From Neisseria sp. (lineage in GTDB: Bacteria; Pseudomonadota; Gammaproteobacteria; Burkholderiales; Neisseriaceae): DNA of 64,000 nt. The stretch's first letter is position 1, and each line of letters starts with the position of its first letter. This document shows, piece after piece, positions 53,516 to 61,874 of this stretch. The notes under the pieces were generated by a model. The model ran no database searches, had not been told where the DNA came from, and saw only the letters and a program-made list of their open reading frames with translations. The stretch is from positions 31,157 through 95,156 of the forward strand of contig NZ_JAUMZU010000010.1 of assembly GCF_030527965.1 (NCBI RefSeq). The letters run 5' to 3'. The position numbers were made by a program, and so were the translations under genes.

Positions 53516-54397
53516 TTAGGCTTTAACAATAGGGCACCATAATTCCATCGTATAGTCAGGACTATTGGTGTCCCCTTCGTTATAAACTTCGAAATCAGGT
53601 TTGCCTGAATGTGCGTATCCATGTTGCGGAAAAAAGACTTCCATCAGGTATTTCCAACCTTGTTGAATACATTCTGGTACAGACCCTTTTAAGGTAACAA
53701 CCGCATACTCTTCTTCGCTAATTTCTAATATTTCAAGCCCCATTTCTTTTGCTTTGGCAATATCGGTTACTTCATAACCCGCCATATAGTTGATATAGCC
53801 AGACATATAATTCGTTGGGTTAACATTTCCATTATGATGGCATACTCCATAACTTTGCCCGTTACCGAATTCAGTAAGTTTAGACAGCTCTTCATGCGTA
53901 TATTTTTTAAATAAATCTTCCCATAATTTAGGATATAGTGAGCTATCTGTACAAGCAACGTTATTTATTATCATACCGGCAACTTTAAATCCGGGCTTTC
54001 TTTGAATTTTAATGTTCATATTGCGACCTCCGCTAATACTAAGTACTAATTGAATGCAAGGAAATAATTTAAAAGGCTTCCCTTTTCTAATTTCTGTAGG
54101 GGTAAATCCATGATAATTCTTAAAAGCAAAACCAAAGGCATCAGATGAGACGTATCCATACTTAATAGCAATGTCAATGATTTTCAGGTCTGTTTCTCTT
54201 AAATCTATTGCTGAGCGTGTCAATTTTCGGCATCTGATATATTCCGCTAAGGTTTGGCTGGTTAAAATGGAAAATATCCGACTAAACATCGGAAAAGAAT
54301 ATCCCGAAATACAGGAAATTTCCTTTTCATCAATGCTATCGTCTAATACGGTTTCTATATATTGAATCGTATTGTTGAATGATTCCATCATATTCAT
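53516..54397 (-). CDS. AraC-family regulator with GyrI-like effector domain
   Basis: 293-residue protein. Two AraC-type helix-turn-helix motifs fill residues 1-110 (DEKEISCISGYSFPMFSRIF and IIDIAIKYGYVSSDAFGFAFKNYHGFTPTEIRKG). A GyrI-like small-molecule-binding domain follows to the C-terminus (ITISEE-like LEISEEEYAVVTLKG and the final YTMELWCPIVKA). The gene is clearly richer in A+T than its neighbours and its closest look is to Firmicutes regulators, suggesting lateral transfer. Its target is unclear; an upstream partner could have been lost. Confidence 0.86.
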   Translation of the reverse strand: MNMMESFNNTIQYIETVLDDSIDEKEISCISGYSFPMFSRIFSILTSQTLAEYIRCRKLTRSAIDLRETDLKIIDIAIKYGYVSSDAFGFAFKNYHGFTPTEIRKGKPFKLFPCIQLVLSISGGRNMNIKIQRKPGFKVAGMIINNVACTDSSLYPKLWEDLFKKYTHEELSKLTEFGNGQSYGVCHHNGNVNPTNYMSGYINYMAGYEVTDIAKAKEMGLEILEISEEEYAVVTLKGSVPECIQQGWKYLMEVFFPQHGYAHSGKPDFEVYNEGDTNSPDYTMELWCPIVKA

Positions 54398-54603
54398 AAA
54401 ATAATACCCTAACAGCTAATGATTTTATAGTACATTCTGACCTACTTGTCTTGAATTATAGACTATGCCGATATGAAATACGCTAGATTTATTGTACAAA
54501 TTATATCGTGTGGAAAGCACAGCTAATAATGTCGTGCTATATAGGATTGACAGTTATCAGGTAATGCATTTACGATGATGGAAGGATATGGTTTGTTTAA
54601 AAT

Positions 54604-54626
54604 CCTGTCTGAAAATTTCAGACAGG
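54604..54626. terminator. Paired-DUS hairpin
   Basis: Core arms CCTGTCTGAAA (54604-54614) and TTTCAGACAGG (54616-54626); the left copy lacks the initial G of the dialect. It lies beyond the quinone oxidoreductase pseudogene on the minus strand. Confidence 0.6.
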
Positions 54627-54664
54627 CTTTCTTAATACCGACTAAATTTGAATATTTGCAATCC

Positions 54665-55677
54665 CTACCAACCGCTTACCACGACTTTGCCTACCATATC
54701 GCCCCGTTCTACAAGCTCATGTGCACGGCGTAGATTCTCGGCATTGATGCCTTGGATTTCGGTAGTTAAGGTGGTACGAATTTTGCCCGCATCAATCAGT
54801 TTGCCAACTTCTTGTAAGATTTCACCTTGTCGTGCCATATCTGCCGTCTGAAACATGGGGCGGGTAAACATAAATTCCCAGTGTAACGACAAACTTTTGC
54901 CTTTCAGCGGATTGACGTCCAATACTTCAGGATCGTCAATTAAAGCAATTCGACCTTGCGGGGTAATCAGCTCAACGATTTGCTTCAAATAGGTTTCGGT
55001 ATGATTGGTCGAGAACACAAAAGAAGGTTTGCCTATATTTAATGCCTCTACTTGCGGTGTTAAGGGCTGATGATGATTAATGATAAAATCGGCTCCCAAC
55101 TCCTCAACCCACTGTCGGCTTTCTTGACGCGATGCAGTAGCGATGATTTGCGTATCGGTTAAGACTTTAGCAAGCTGAATCGTCATCGAACCGACACCGC
55201 CGGCGCCACCAATCAACAGCAATGCATTTGCGCCGCCCGAAACGACGCGTTTCATGTCGAGTCGGTCAAACAAAGTTTCCCACGCCGTCAGAGCGGTAAA
55301 GGCAAAGCCGCTGCCTGCGCAAAACTAAGCGTTTTGGGTTTGTGGGCGACAATACGTTCGTCCACTGCTTGTAATTGTGCATAAGAACCTGGTCGATTGA
55401 TTACGCCGGCATAATAAACTTCATCGCCGGGCTTGAAATTTTGTACTTCACCGCCGATTGCTTTGACCACGCCGGCAGCATCCCAGCCAAGAATACGATA
55501 TGCACCTGCTGCCGGTGTATGCGAGGCACGCACCTTTACATCGGCAGGATTCACTGAAACCGCTTGTACTTCTACCAAAATATCGCGCGGATTTAGCTCA
55601 GGTTCGGGTAGATCAATATCCAATAATGATTCGGCTTGCATAATCGGTAAAGGGCGATTGAAACCAATGGCTTTCAT
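54665..55677 (-). pseudogene. Zinc-type/MDR quinone oxidoreductase gene with a frameshift
   Basis: Two minus-strand frames join into one MDR-family NADPH:quinone reductase of about 337 residues. The first (55677 to about 55300) has MKAIGFNRPLP, GWDAAGVVKAIG and FKPGDEVYYAG; the second has the NADPH site LLIGGAGGVGSMTIQLAKV and continues to KVVVSGW. The break is at about 55297-55298, where GCTTTGCCTTTACC reads as a stop soon after. Adding one A (TTAACC) would restore ALPLTALTAWETLFD, so a single-base deletion is likely. The gene holds CTGCCGTCTGAA (54841-54852), an AT-DUS-like core foreign to the local dialect. It diverges from an HxlR gene. Confidence 0.87.
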
Positions 55678-55762
55678 AATAATGCTTCCTTTTTTGTTAG
55701 AGAAGTTGTATTGTAACCAGACGCATCATTATGCAAAAGAACGCACTTATTTTTCAGATAGT

Positions 55763-55783
55763 TACTTAAAAGATACTTAAAAG
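55763..55783 (+). repeat. Tandem TACTTAAAAG repeat at the HxlR start
   Basis: TACTTAAAAG occurs at 55763-55772 and 55774-55783, 11 bp apart, just before ATG 55786. GATAGTTAC (55757-55765) overlaps the first. One helical turn of spacing suits a dimeric regulator binding one face, so this may be an auto-operator. Confidence 0.45.
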
Positions 55784-55785
55784 CC

Positions 55786-56163
55786 ATGAGCAAAATTCCC
55801 CATCAGACTTTTGATTGCAGTGAGGGCTGCTCCGTTGAAGCTGCGCTTTCCGTGATTGGCGGCAAATGGAAAGGCACGATACTTTATCGCTTGTTTAGCG
55901 ATGAAGTTTTGCGCTTCAACGAAATTCGCCGTATTTTACCTGAGCTGTCGCAACGCACCTTAACCGCACAATTACGTGCCTTGGAAAAAGACGGCATCAT
56001 CTGCCGCACGATATATCCCGAAGTACCACCTCGAGTGGAATATCGACTGACTGCCTACGGCGAAACATTGCGCCCAGTGATTATGGCTTTGAAAAACTGG
56101 GGCGATGTACATAAAGCCCGCATGGCGCCGACTTCAACCAATGAATCATTACAGTCTGAATGA
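55786..56163 (+). CDS. HxlR-family transcriptional regulator
   Basis: 125-residue winged-helix regulator ([62 protein letters not shown]). Two Cys near the N-terminus (about residues 9 and 13) are candidates for the redox sensing known in HxlR proteins such as HypR and QorR. It is divergent from the MDR quinone oxidoreductase pseudogene, the classical QorR-type arrangement. Confidence 0.91.
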   Translation: MSKIPHQTFDCSEGCSVEAALSVIGGKWKGTILYRLFSDEVLRFNEIRRILPELSQRTLTAQLRALEKDGIICRTIYPEVPPRVEYRLTAYGETLRPVIMALKNWGDVHKARMAPTSTNESLQSE

Positions 56164-56241
56164 AAAAAGCACTGCTGTCTAACGATGAATATAGTTGGTT
56201 GCAATCTGTTCCAATAACGTGCCTGTGATTATAAAATATTC

Positions 56242-57087
56242 CTATTCCTCTCCCAGCACTTCTACCAAAAAATCAGCCACAGCCCTTACACTGTTGATAC
56301 GGCGTACATCTTCGTGCATCACCATATATAAGGTTTCGTGCTTCATTTCAGGGGTGTCACTATGAATGGCAACCTGCACCAAATTATCATCACCTTTGGC
56401 GACATCACTTGGTAAAAAGCCGATGCCCAGGTTTGCCAACACGCCTTGTTTGATAAAACTAAAATTATTACCAGTCATAATAATAGGAGAGTCACCAATA
56501 ATATTGGCAGCCCATTGTGTATGGGCATAATTTAAAGACAAAGTTAGAAATTGCCATTGGTGCCGGGCATGGGTGTTTAAATAATTTTTGCTGGCATAAA
56601 AAGCAAAATAGAAGTGCCGCAGCCTGCGAAAGGTCAAATCGTTTTCCTGTGGTTTGACAGACCTTAATGCGATATCAGCCTGCCGTTCGTGCAGATTAAC
56701 CAGAGCAGGGATGCCTTGTAAAATCAATCGAATATGAGAATGGCGGGCATAAAATTCAGGCAACTTGGGAATCAGTGAATATATCATCACGGTCGGCGGT
56801 GCGGTTACTACGACTTCGGAAACTGCTTCAACCCGCTCTCGTGCCAGCCTCTGCAAAGCTTTCATGTCTTTTTGCACCAAGGTGGCGTGATGGTAAATGC
56901 GTTCGCCGTCTTCGGTAAGCAGATAGCGCTTGCCAATGCGGTCGAACAAGCGCAAACCTAGTGACTCTTCCAGTTGCATAATGCGACGCGATACCGTGCT
57001 GTGCTGTACATCTAAAGCATCGGCAGCAGCAGTTAAAGTTTCATGCTCAACCAAAGCCACGAAATAGGCGACATCATTCCAATCCAT
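56242..57087 (-). CDS. LysR-family transcriptional regulator
   Basis: 281-residue regulator. The N-terminal winged helix has MDWNDVAYFVALVEHETLTAAADALDVQHSTVSRRIMQLEESLGLRLFDR; the effector-binding domain follows. It is divergent from the small DUF2798 membrane gene at 57205, and the NQO-type gene lies beyond. Target and inducer are unknown. Confidence 0.91.
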   Translation of the reverse strand: MDWNDVAYFVALVEHETLTAAADALDVQHSTVSRRIMQLEESLGLRLFDRIGKRYLLTEDGERIYHHATLVQKDMKALQRLARERVEAVSEVVVTAPPTVMIYSLIPKLPEFYARHSHIRLILQGIPALVNLHERQADIALRSVKPQENDLTFRRLRHFYFAFYASKNYLNTHARHQWQFLTLSLNYAHTQWAANIIGDSPIIMTGNNFSFIKQGVLANLGIGFLPSDVAKGDDNLVQVAIHSDTPEMKHETLYMVMHEDVRRINSVRAVADFLVEVLGEE

Positions 57088-57204
57088 TTTTTAATTTTCG
57101 TGCATAAATTATCAATTATTGCCAATATAACAGCTATTATTCGATTTTTAAACAACTTAAACTACAAACAACTATCAATTAATAGATTGTTAGAGCAAAT
57201 TATT

Positions 57205-57438
57205 ATGAAAAAAATTTCGAAAAAATATACGGGTTGGGTTGCTACGTTTTATACAACGTTGTTGATGTCGCTGCTTATGTGCATATTACTGGTGGCGATT
57301 AATACAGACATAGACTCTGGATATTTCATACGGGTGCTAAAAGCGTGGGAATTGGCTTTTCCTGCGGCTTTTTTTATTTTCCCGACATTGCGCCCATTGA
57401 TTGCAAAATTAGTCGAATGGAGCACTGATAGGGCGTAG
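57205..57438 (+). CDS. DUF2798 family small membrane protein
   Basis: 77-residue protein with two hydrophobic helices (about 8-29 and 44-66). GWVATFYTTLLMSLLMCILLV and LKAWELAFPAAFFIFPTLRPL match the DUF2798 pattern. ATG 57205 is preferred; the frame extends upstream into the LysR promoter without coding character. Function is not known. Divergent from a LysR gene, which may control it. Confidence 0.72.
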   Translation: MKKISKKYTGWVATFYTTLLMSLLMCILLVAINTDIDSGYFIRVLKAWELAFPAAFFIFPTLRPLIAKLVEWSTDRA

Positions 57439-57523
57439 CACTTTGCTAAAATAGCTTTCACTCGGTTACCCTAAAGTATTACTATAGGTTATAGTTTCTA
57501 GTTTGGCTTTTGCATAATATTTT

Positions 57524-58111
57524 TTATAAACTGATGCCATCATTTTCCATTTGTTTCAGCAACATGGCTAATTTTTTCTGAGGATCAAGCAGTGGATCGA
57601 GGATGTAAGCAACCATTTCTTCTGCGGAGCGAGCAACATCGTCTTCACTAGCACTTACGGCACCATGAAATATAAAAGAAGGTAGGAATTTGGTTTGCAC
57701 CAAATTAGCCGTTTGTTGTAATGGTTTGAGAAATTCACTCATAGAATAGCCGTTATAGCCACCTGCTTGATAGGAATCAGCCGGACCTCCGGTAGAAATA
57801 ACAGATACCCACTCTTTGCCTGCCAATGCGTTACCTTTCGGACCATATGCCCAATTGTAGGTAAAAACATCATCTATCCACTGTTTCATTAATGGTGGTA
57901 CGGAATACCAGTAAAACGGATTCTGGAAGACCAATCGGTCATGTGCGAGCAAGGCAGATTGCTCCGCGGCAATATCAATTTTGCCGTCAGGGTAAATTTC
58001 ATCAATATGCCGAACAGTTACATTTTCTTCTTTAGCCAGACGAGCCAACCATGCTTTGTTAACAACCGATTTATCAAGGTTGGGATGAAATGCGTTGACA
58101 AGTATTTTCAT
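57524..58111 (-). CDS. NAD(P)H-dependent flavodoxin-fold oxidoreductase (second copy)
   Basis: 195-residue flavoprotein of the same NQO/YwrO family as the gene at 52718. ILVNAFHPNLDKSVVNKAWLARL and FQNPFYWYSVPPLMKQWIDDVFTYNWAYG are the conserved segments. ATG 58111 is chosen because it opens the flavodoxin fold; the upstream stretch is not homologous. A probable quinone or azo reductase. Confidence 0.89.
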   Translation of the reverse strand: MKILVNAFHPNLDKSVVNKAWLARLAKEENVTVRHIDEIYPDGKIDIAAEQSALLAHDRLVFQNPFYWYSVPPLMKQWIDDVFTYNWAYGPKGNALAGKEWVSVISTGGPADSYQAGGYNGYSMSEFLKPLQQTANLVQTKFLPSFIFHGAVSASEDDVARSAEEMVAYILDPLLDPQKKLAMLLKQMENDGISL

Positions 58112-58411
58112 TTTGGAAACTTCCTTTCTTATCTGTTTGATTTGATAAACAGAATATATTGCATATGGCATGAATGTCAACGTATACTTTACGTTCTCAG
58201 GTGCTTTGGATGCATTGTAATTTTAAGATTGTTGATTTATGCCTTCTACGAGTACTCAGTGGCTTTGTAATTGATGATTTGTGTTAGATGGTCTTAACCT
58301 CATTTTCCTATATCTATTTTGACATTTCTGAATTTACCTCATATAGATAAGCCTGTTTCAGCTTTTATCTTTCTGATATAATTATAATTATTTATAAATC
58401 AGAGTGATTTT

Positions 58412-58747
58412 ATGCAAATGCACTGGGGCTTTCTGGCAGTTGCCATTGTCAGTGAAGTGTTCGCCTCTTCCATGCTCAAATTAAGTGACGGTTTTTCTAA
58501 GCCACTGCCTACGGTGAGCGTGGTGGGTGGTTTTATTGTGTCGTTTTATTTTTTTTCGCTGGTTCTGAAAACCATGCCGCTGGGAACGGCTTACGCTGTT
58601 TGGGCGGGTTTGGGTTTGGCGCTGACTTCGATGGTGAGCATCGTATTTTTTGGTCAGAAACCCGATTTGATGGGAGTAATCAGTATCGCGTTGATTTTGC
58701 TTGGTGTGGTGTTGCTCAATACCATGTCGAATATGTCAGGACATTGA
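58412..58747 (+). CDS. Small multidrug resistance (SMR) transporter, EmrE/QacE type
   Basis: 111-residue membrane protein with four helices. The proton/substrate glutamate lies in the first helix (VAIVSEVFASSMLKLSDGF, residue about 15) and the second conserved segment is TAYAVWAGLGLALTSMVSI. EmrE-type proteins export cationic biocides such as quaternary ammonium compounds. A DUS variant follows the stop (58749-58763). Confidence 0.88.
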   Translation: MQMHWGFLAVAIVSEVFASSMLKLSDGFSKPLPTVSVVGGFIVSFYFFSLVLKTMPLGTAYAVWAGLGLALTSMVSIVFFGQKPDLMGVISIALILLGVVLLNTMSNMSGH

Positions 58748-58798
58748 TTTTCAGACAGCCTTAACATTTTGTATAATATCAAAAATTTAAAAATGGAC

Positions 58799-58862
58799 GC
58801 CACCTTTTTGAAAATCAGCTGAATTGAGCTTAACGGAAACCAAAAAATCAGGTTGGAGCGAC
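58799..58862 (-). pseudogene. Short remnant of an Old Yellow Enzyme gene
   Basis: The 64 nt here align with about 59505-59569 of the adjacent Old Yellow Enzyme pseudogene. Shared blocks include CCTTTTTGAAAATCAGC and GAATTGAG followed by TTAACGGA; I count a handful of substitutions. It is in the same orientation and is not an open gene. It looks like the end of a partly lost second copy or an insertion of a fragment. Confidence 0.75.
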
Positions 58863-58896
58863 TTGGGTATCAAAGAAGAATGAAATTAATGATGAT

Positions 58897-58927
58897 AAAG
58901 CCTGTCTGAAAATTTCAGACAGGCTTT
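58897..58927. terminator. Paired-DUS hairpin
   Basis: Arms AAAGCCTGTCTGAAA (58897-58911) and complement (58913-58927). It lies downstream of the Old Yellow Enzyme pseudogene. Confidence 0.72.
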
Positions 58928-58954
58928 TATCTTAAAAAATTGGAAGATACTGTT

Positions 58955-60200
58955 TTATGCCCGTTCTTTACGCAATCCGTTTTTGCCATTTTCCCATAAA
59001 ATACTGAATAATACGCGCCATGCACTTAATTTAGAGTTGGGTGATTTTCCTTGGGAAATACGTTGCATCTGCTTCATATACCAACCCATTTCCAATATTG
59101 AAGCGAGTTTGGCATCAATTTTCTTTATGTCGGTGCGGATAGGGGGCAGGTCTAGCGTTTGATAACTGCCTGAAAAAATCCTGTTAGGCAAATCCGGTTG
59201 TATGGCAAAAGGTTTGGCCAATCCTACAAAATCCACTCCGCCATCTTCCAACGCATCTTCCATCGCTTTTTGTGAACGAAATCCTCCTGTTACCACCAAA
59301 GGCGCTTTGCTTACCTGACGGGCTTGGGTTGCATAAGCCAGAAAATATGCCTCTCGTTTTTTTGTGCTGTCTTTTACGCCTTCCAGCATGGCGGGGGCTT
59401 CATAGTTTCCGCCGGAAATTTCGATAAAATCGATATTTTCATCTGATAATGTTTTGATTACTTGCATCTAATGTTTTGATTACTTGCATCGAATCTTCTT
59501 CGCTAAAGCCGCCTTTTTGAAAATCAGCCGAATTGAGTTTAACGGAGACCAAAAAGTCTGGTTGGGTGCGACGGCGAATTTCATGATAGATTTCCAATAA
59601 GAACCTCATTCTATTTTGTAAGCTGCCTCCCCATTGGTCTTCGCGACGATTGTGATGCGGGGAAAGAAACTGGCTGATAAGGTAGCCGTGTGCCGTATGA
59701 ATTTGCACACCTGAAAACCCTGCTTTTTCTGCAATGGCAGCGGCGTTTCCAAAGCGTTTAATCAAATCTAAAATCTCTGTTTCGGTTAAGGCTCGGGGTG
59801 GGTTGAAAAAAGCTTCCACATTGCCTTGCATCGGAATGGCACTCGGGGCGACCGGCGTTGGCGATAAATCTTTGGGAGATTGTTTGCCCGGATGATTAAT
59901 CTGCATTAAAAGCAGGGTATCGTTTTTTGTGCCGGCTTTCGCCCAATTTTCCAATAATGGTAAGTCTCGTTCATCTTCGATGACGACGTCGTTTTGCGAA
60001 CCTAGCGCTTTGTAATCAACCATCACATTGCCTGTTATGGATATGCCAACACCACCCAAAGCCCATGTGCGGTAAAGTTCGGCATATGCTGCATCAGGTT
60101 GATTTCATTGGGTAATTTGTTCGCTCATCGCTGCTTTGAACAAACGGTTTTTAGCGGCAATGCCATTCTGAAAAAAAAGCGGTTGGTTAAGGTTGCTCAT
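58955..60200 (-). pseudogene. Broken NADH:flavin oxidoreductase (Old Yellow Enzyme family)
   Basis: The minus strand from ATG 60200 encodes an OYE-like (beta/alpha)8 flavoenzyme: NRLFKAAMSEQ at the start, SGVQIHTAHGYLISQFLSPHHNRREDQWGGS in the middle, and GGFRSQKAMEDALEDGGVDFVGLAKPFAIQPDLP in the second frame. Two lesions are seen. Codon 32 is TGA (60105-60107) where the frame otherwise continues. A 22-nt tandem duplication (59447-59490) shifts the reading frame between the two open segments. Together the parts would cover a full-length enzyme, so it is a decayed gene. Confidence 0.88.
59447..59490. repeat. 22-bp tandem duplication that breaks the OYE gene
   Basis: TAATGTTTTGATTACTTGCATC is present at 59447-59468 and again at 59469-59490, head to tail and identical. 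Since 22 is not a multiple of three, it shifts the frame. The perfect identity suggests a recent slippage event. Confidence 0.92.
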
Positions 60201-60263
60201 TTGAAATCCTGTTTTATAAAGTTGATTGATGCAGTTTAACTCTGATTATTGTATCTAGTCAAT

Positions 60264-60278
60264 CTCTAATTATTAGAG
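60264..60278. promoter_or_regulatory. Perfect palindrome upstream of HxlR gene
   Basis: CTCTAATTATTAGAG is a 15-nt palindrome between the OYE pseudogene and the divergent HxlR gene at 60337. It is a good candidate for the HxlR operator. Confidence 0.5.
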
Positions 60279-60336
60279 TTTTAAAATTATTTTTGCTACA
60301 ATAACAATTTAAATTTTTCTACAGAAAAAAATAGCA

Positions 60337-60780
60337 ATGAAAACCAATGATTTAAACGATAACCTTTGCCCTGTTGCAACCGTACTCAGCGCTCTTAACG
60401 ATAAATGGACAGGGTTGATCTTGCGTAATTTGTTTCTGGGTAAGTGCAAATATAATGAATTGCATCAAGGCAGCAACATCACTCACAGCACTCTTTCTGC
60501 TCGTTTGAAGATGTTGGAAGGCAATGGTTTGATTGAAAAGAGCCTTTATCAAACCGGCCCGGATCGTTATGAATATCATCTGACAAATCGAGGTCAAGAT
60601 TTAATCTGGGTGATATTGGCTATGACGCAAGTGGGTAGAAAATGGAATGTTTATAATGAAAATACTTCTCCGTTGAAGATTATTAATCAAGAAACAGGCA
60701 ATCAGGTGCGTTTGGCTGTGTTGGATGAAATCAATAATGAAGAAATTGATTTGATGCAATTGGGCATCACAGCGGAGTAA
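60337..60780 (+). CDS. HxlR-family transcriptional regulator
   Basis: 147-residue regulator (NLCPVATVLSALNDKWTGLILRNLFLGKCKYNELHQGSNITHSTLSARLKMLEGNGLI). It has a Cys at about residue 11 and another in GKCKYNEL that could sense electrophiles. It is divergent from the broken OYE gene, so its original target may be lost. A C-terminal extension of about 30 residues past the winged helix is acidic (NNEEIDLMQLGITAE). Confidence 0.89.
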   Translation: MKTNDLNDNLCPVATVLSALNDKWTGLILRNLFLGKCKYNELHQGSNITHSTLSARLKMLEGNGLIEKSLYQTGPDRYEYHLTNRGQDLIWVILAMTQVGRKWNVYNENTSPLKIINQETGNQVRLAVLDEINNEEIDLMQLGITAE

Positions 60781-60797
60781 AGTTAATTAGGATCAAT

Positions 60798-60828
60798 AAA
60801 GCCTGTCTGAAAATTTCAGACAGGCTTT
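60798..60828. terminator. Paired-DUS hairpin after HxlR gene
   Basis: Arms AAAGCCTGTCTGAAA (60798-60812) and complement (60814-60828) with further T. It serves convergent HxlR and LysR genes. Confidence 0.75.
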
Positions 60829-60845
60829 TTTTATCAATCTCAAAC

Positions 60846-61754
60846 TTACTGATTTTCGCTTAAAGATTTAATTTGGTATTTCTCGAAATGCTCTGCTAAA
60901 AAATCAATAAAGCATTGTGTTTTTGCCGGCAATAAACGTGTGGTGGTGATGGCGTAAACGGGAACAGTTGCGGTCTGCCAATCCGGCAGAATGTTTTGCA
61001 GCTTCCCTGTAAGGGTTTGGTGTTGGCTCATAATTTCAGGCAACAAGGCGACGCCTAATCCTGCTAATGCGATTTGCATGTTCATATTGGGGCTATTGCT
61101 AAGAATATCTCCGCCCACTTTTATTTCCTCGACCTGATTGCCATTGAGCAGACGCCATGTGTCAGCAAATCCTGCACGGAAACGCAGGCATTGGTGGTTT
61201 TTCAGCTCGTCAGGTGTTTGCGGTATGCCGTGTTTATCAAGATAAGCCGGAGCAGCATAAAGGCGGCTCGACATTCGTGCCAGAACACGGCTAATAAGCC
61301 CTGAATCGGGTTGCTCGCCCGCTCGTATGGCAAGATCAAAAGCATCGCTGATTAAATCAACTTTTTGTTGGTTTAAATCGAGTTCCAAGCGTATTTTGGG
61401 ATAACGTCGGCAAAATTCAGGCAGAAGCGGCGCAATAAATATCTGTGCTAAATCTACCGGCAGGGCTATACGTAATAATCCGGCCGTTTCGTTTAGCAAG
61501 TCGTCCAGTTGCTGATGGGCTTGCTGTGCTTCTTCCACAATACGCGCCGCCCGTTCGTAATACAATGCGCCCGCTTCGGTTAATGCAATCTTTCGTGTGG
61601 TGCGATTCAACAGGCGTAAACCGATATGCTGCTCCAGTTGGCTCAGCCGTAAGGATAGCGTGGATTTGGACATGCCGACATTTTCCGCCGCTTTGCCAAA
61701 ACCTTTTGCTTTTACGATTTCGACAAACAGCTCCATATCATTCAATAGTTGCAT
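60846..61754 (-). CDS. LysR-family transcriptional regulator
   Basis: 302-residue regulator of the DsdC/CrgA-like LysR branch. The winged helix is in MELFVEIVKAKGFGKAAENVGMSKSTLSLRLSQLEQHIGLRLLNRTTRKIALTEAG. It is divergent from the alkene reductase gene at 61875, its likely target, and the shared promoter region is 120 nt long. Confidence 0.92.
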   Translation of the reverse strand: MQLLNDMELFVEIVKAKGFGKAAENVGMSKSTLSLRLSQLEQHIGLRLLNRTTRKIALTEAGALYYERAARIVEEAQQAHQQLDDLLNETAGLLRIALPVDLAQIFIAPLLPEFCRRYPKIRLELDLNQQKVDLISDAFDLAIRAGEQPDSGLISRVLARMSSRLYAAPAYLDKHGIPQTPDELKNHQCLRFRAGFADTWRLLNGNQVEEIKVGGDILSNSPNMNMQIALAGLGVALLPEIMSQHQTLTGKLQNILPDWQTATVPVYAITTTRLLPAKTQCFIDFLAEHFEKYQIKSLSENQ

Positions 61755-61806
61755 TTTGCGCTCGATATTGTTCTAAATTTCAAACAGTGTTTTCTATATT
61801 AGCTTA

Positions 61807-61835
61807 TTTATCATGAAATTAAAACAAACTATACT
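61807..61835 (+). promoter_or_regulatory. Candidate nemA promoter
   Basis: -35 TTTATC (61807-61812), 17-nt spacer and -10 TATACT (61830-61835), 39 nt before nemA. The divergent LysR protein probably acts here. Confidence 0.45.
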
Positions 61836-61874
61836 GAGCACATCTGAATTGAACAGTACAACAGGAGCGTTCCC

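Noticed and set aside
57043..57204. N-terminal extension of the DUF2798 protein
   Set aside because: The upstream codons overlap the LysR promoter region and lack coding character; an internal ATG at 57205 opens the family sequence.
59447..59490. Programmed frameshift signal
   Set aside because: The break comes from an exact 22-bp duplication and the gene also has an upstream TGA, so decay is simpler.
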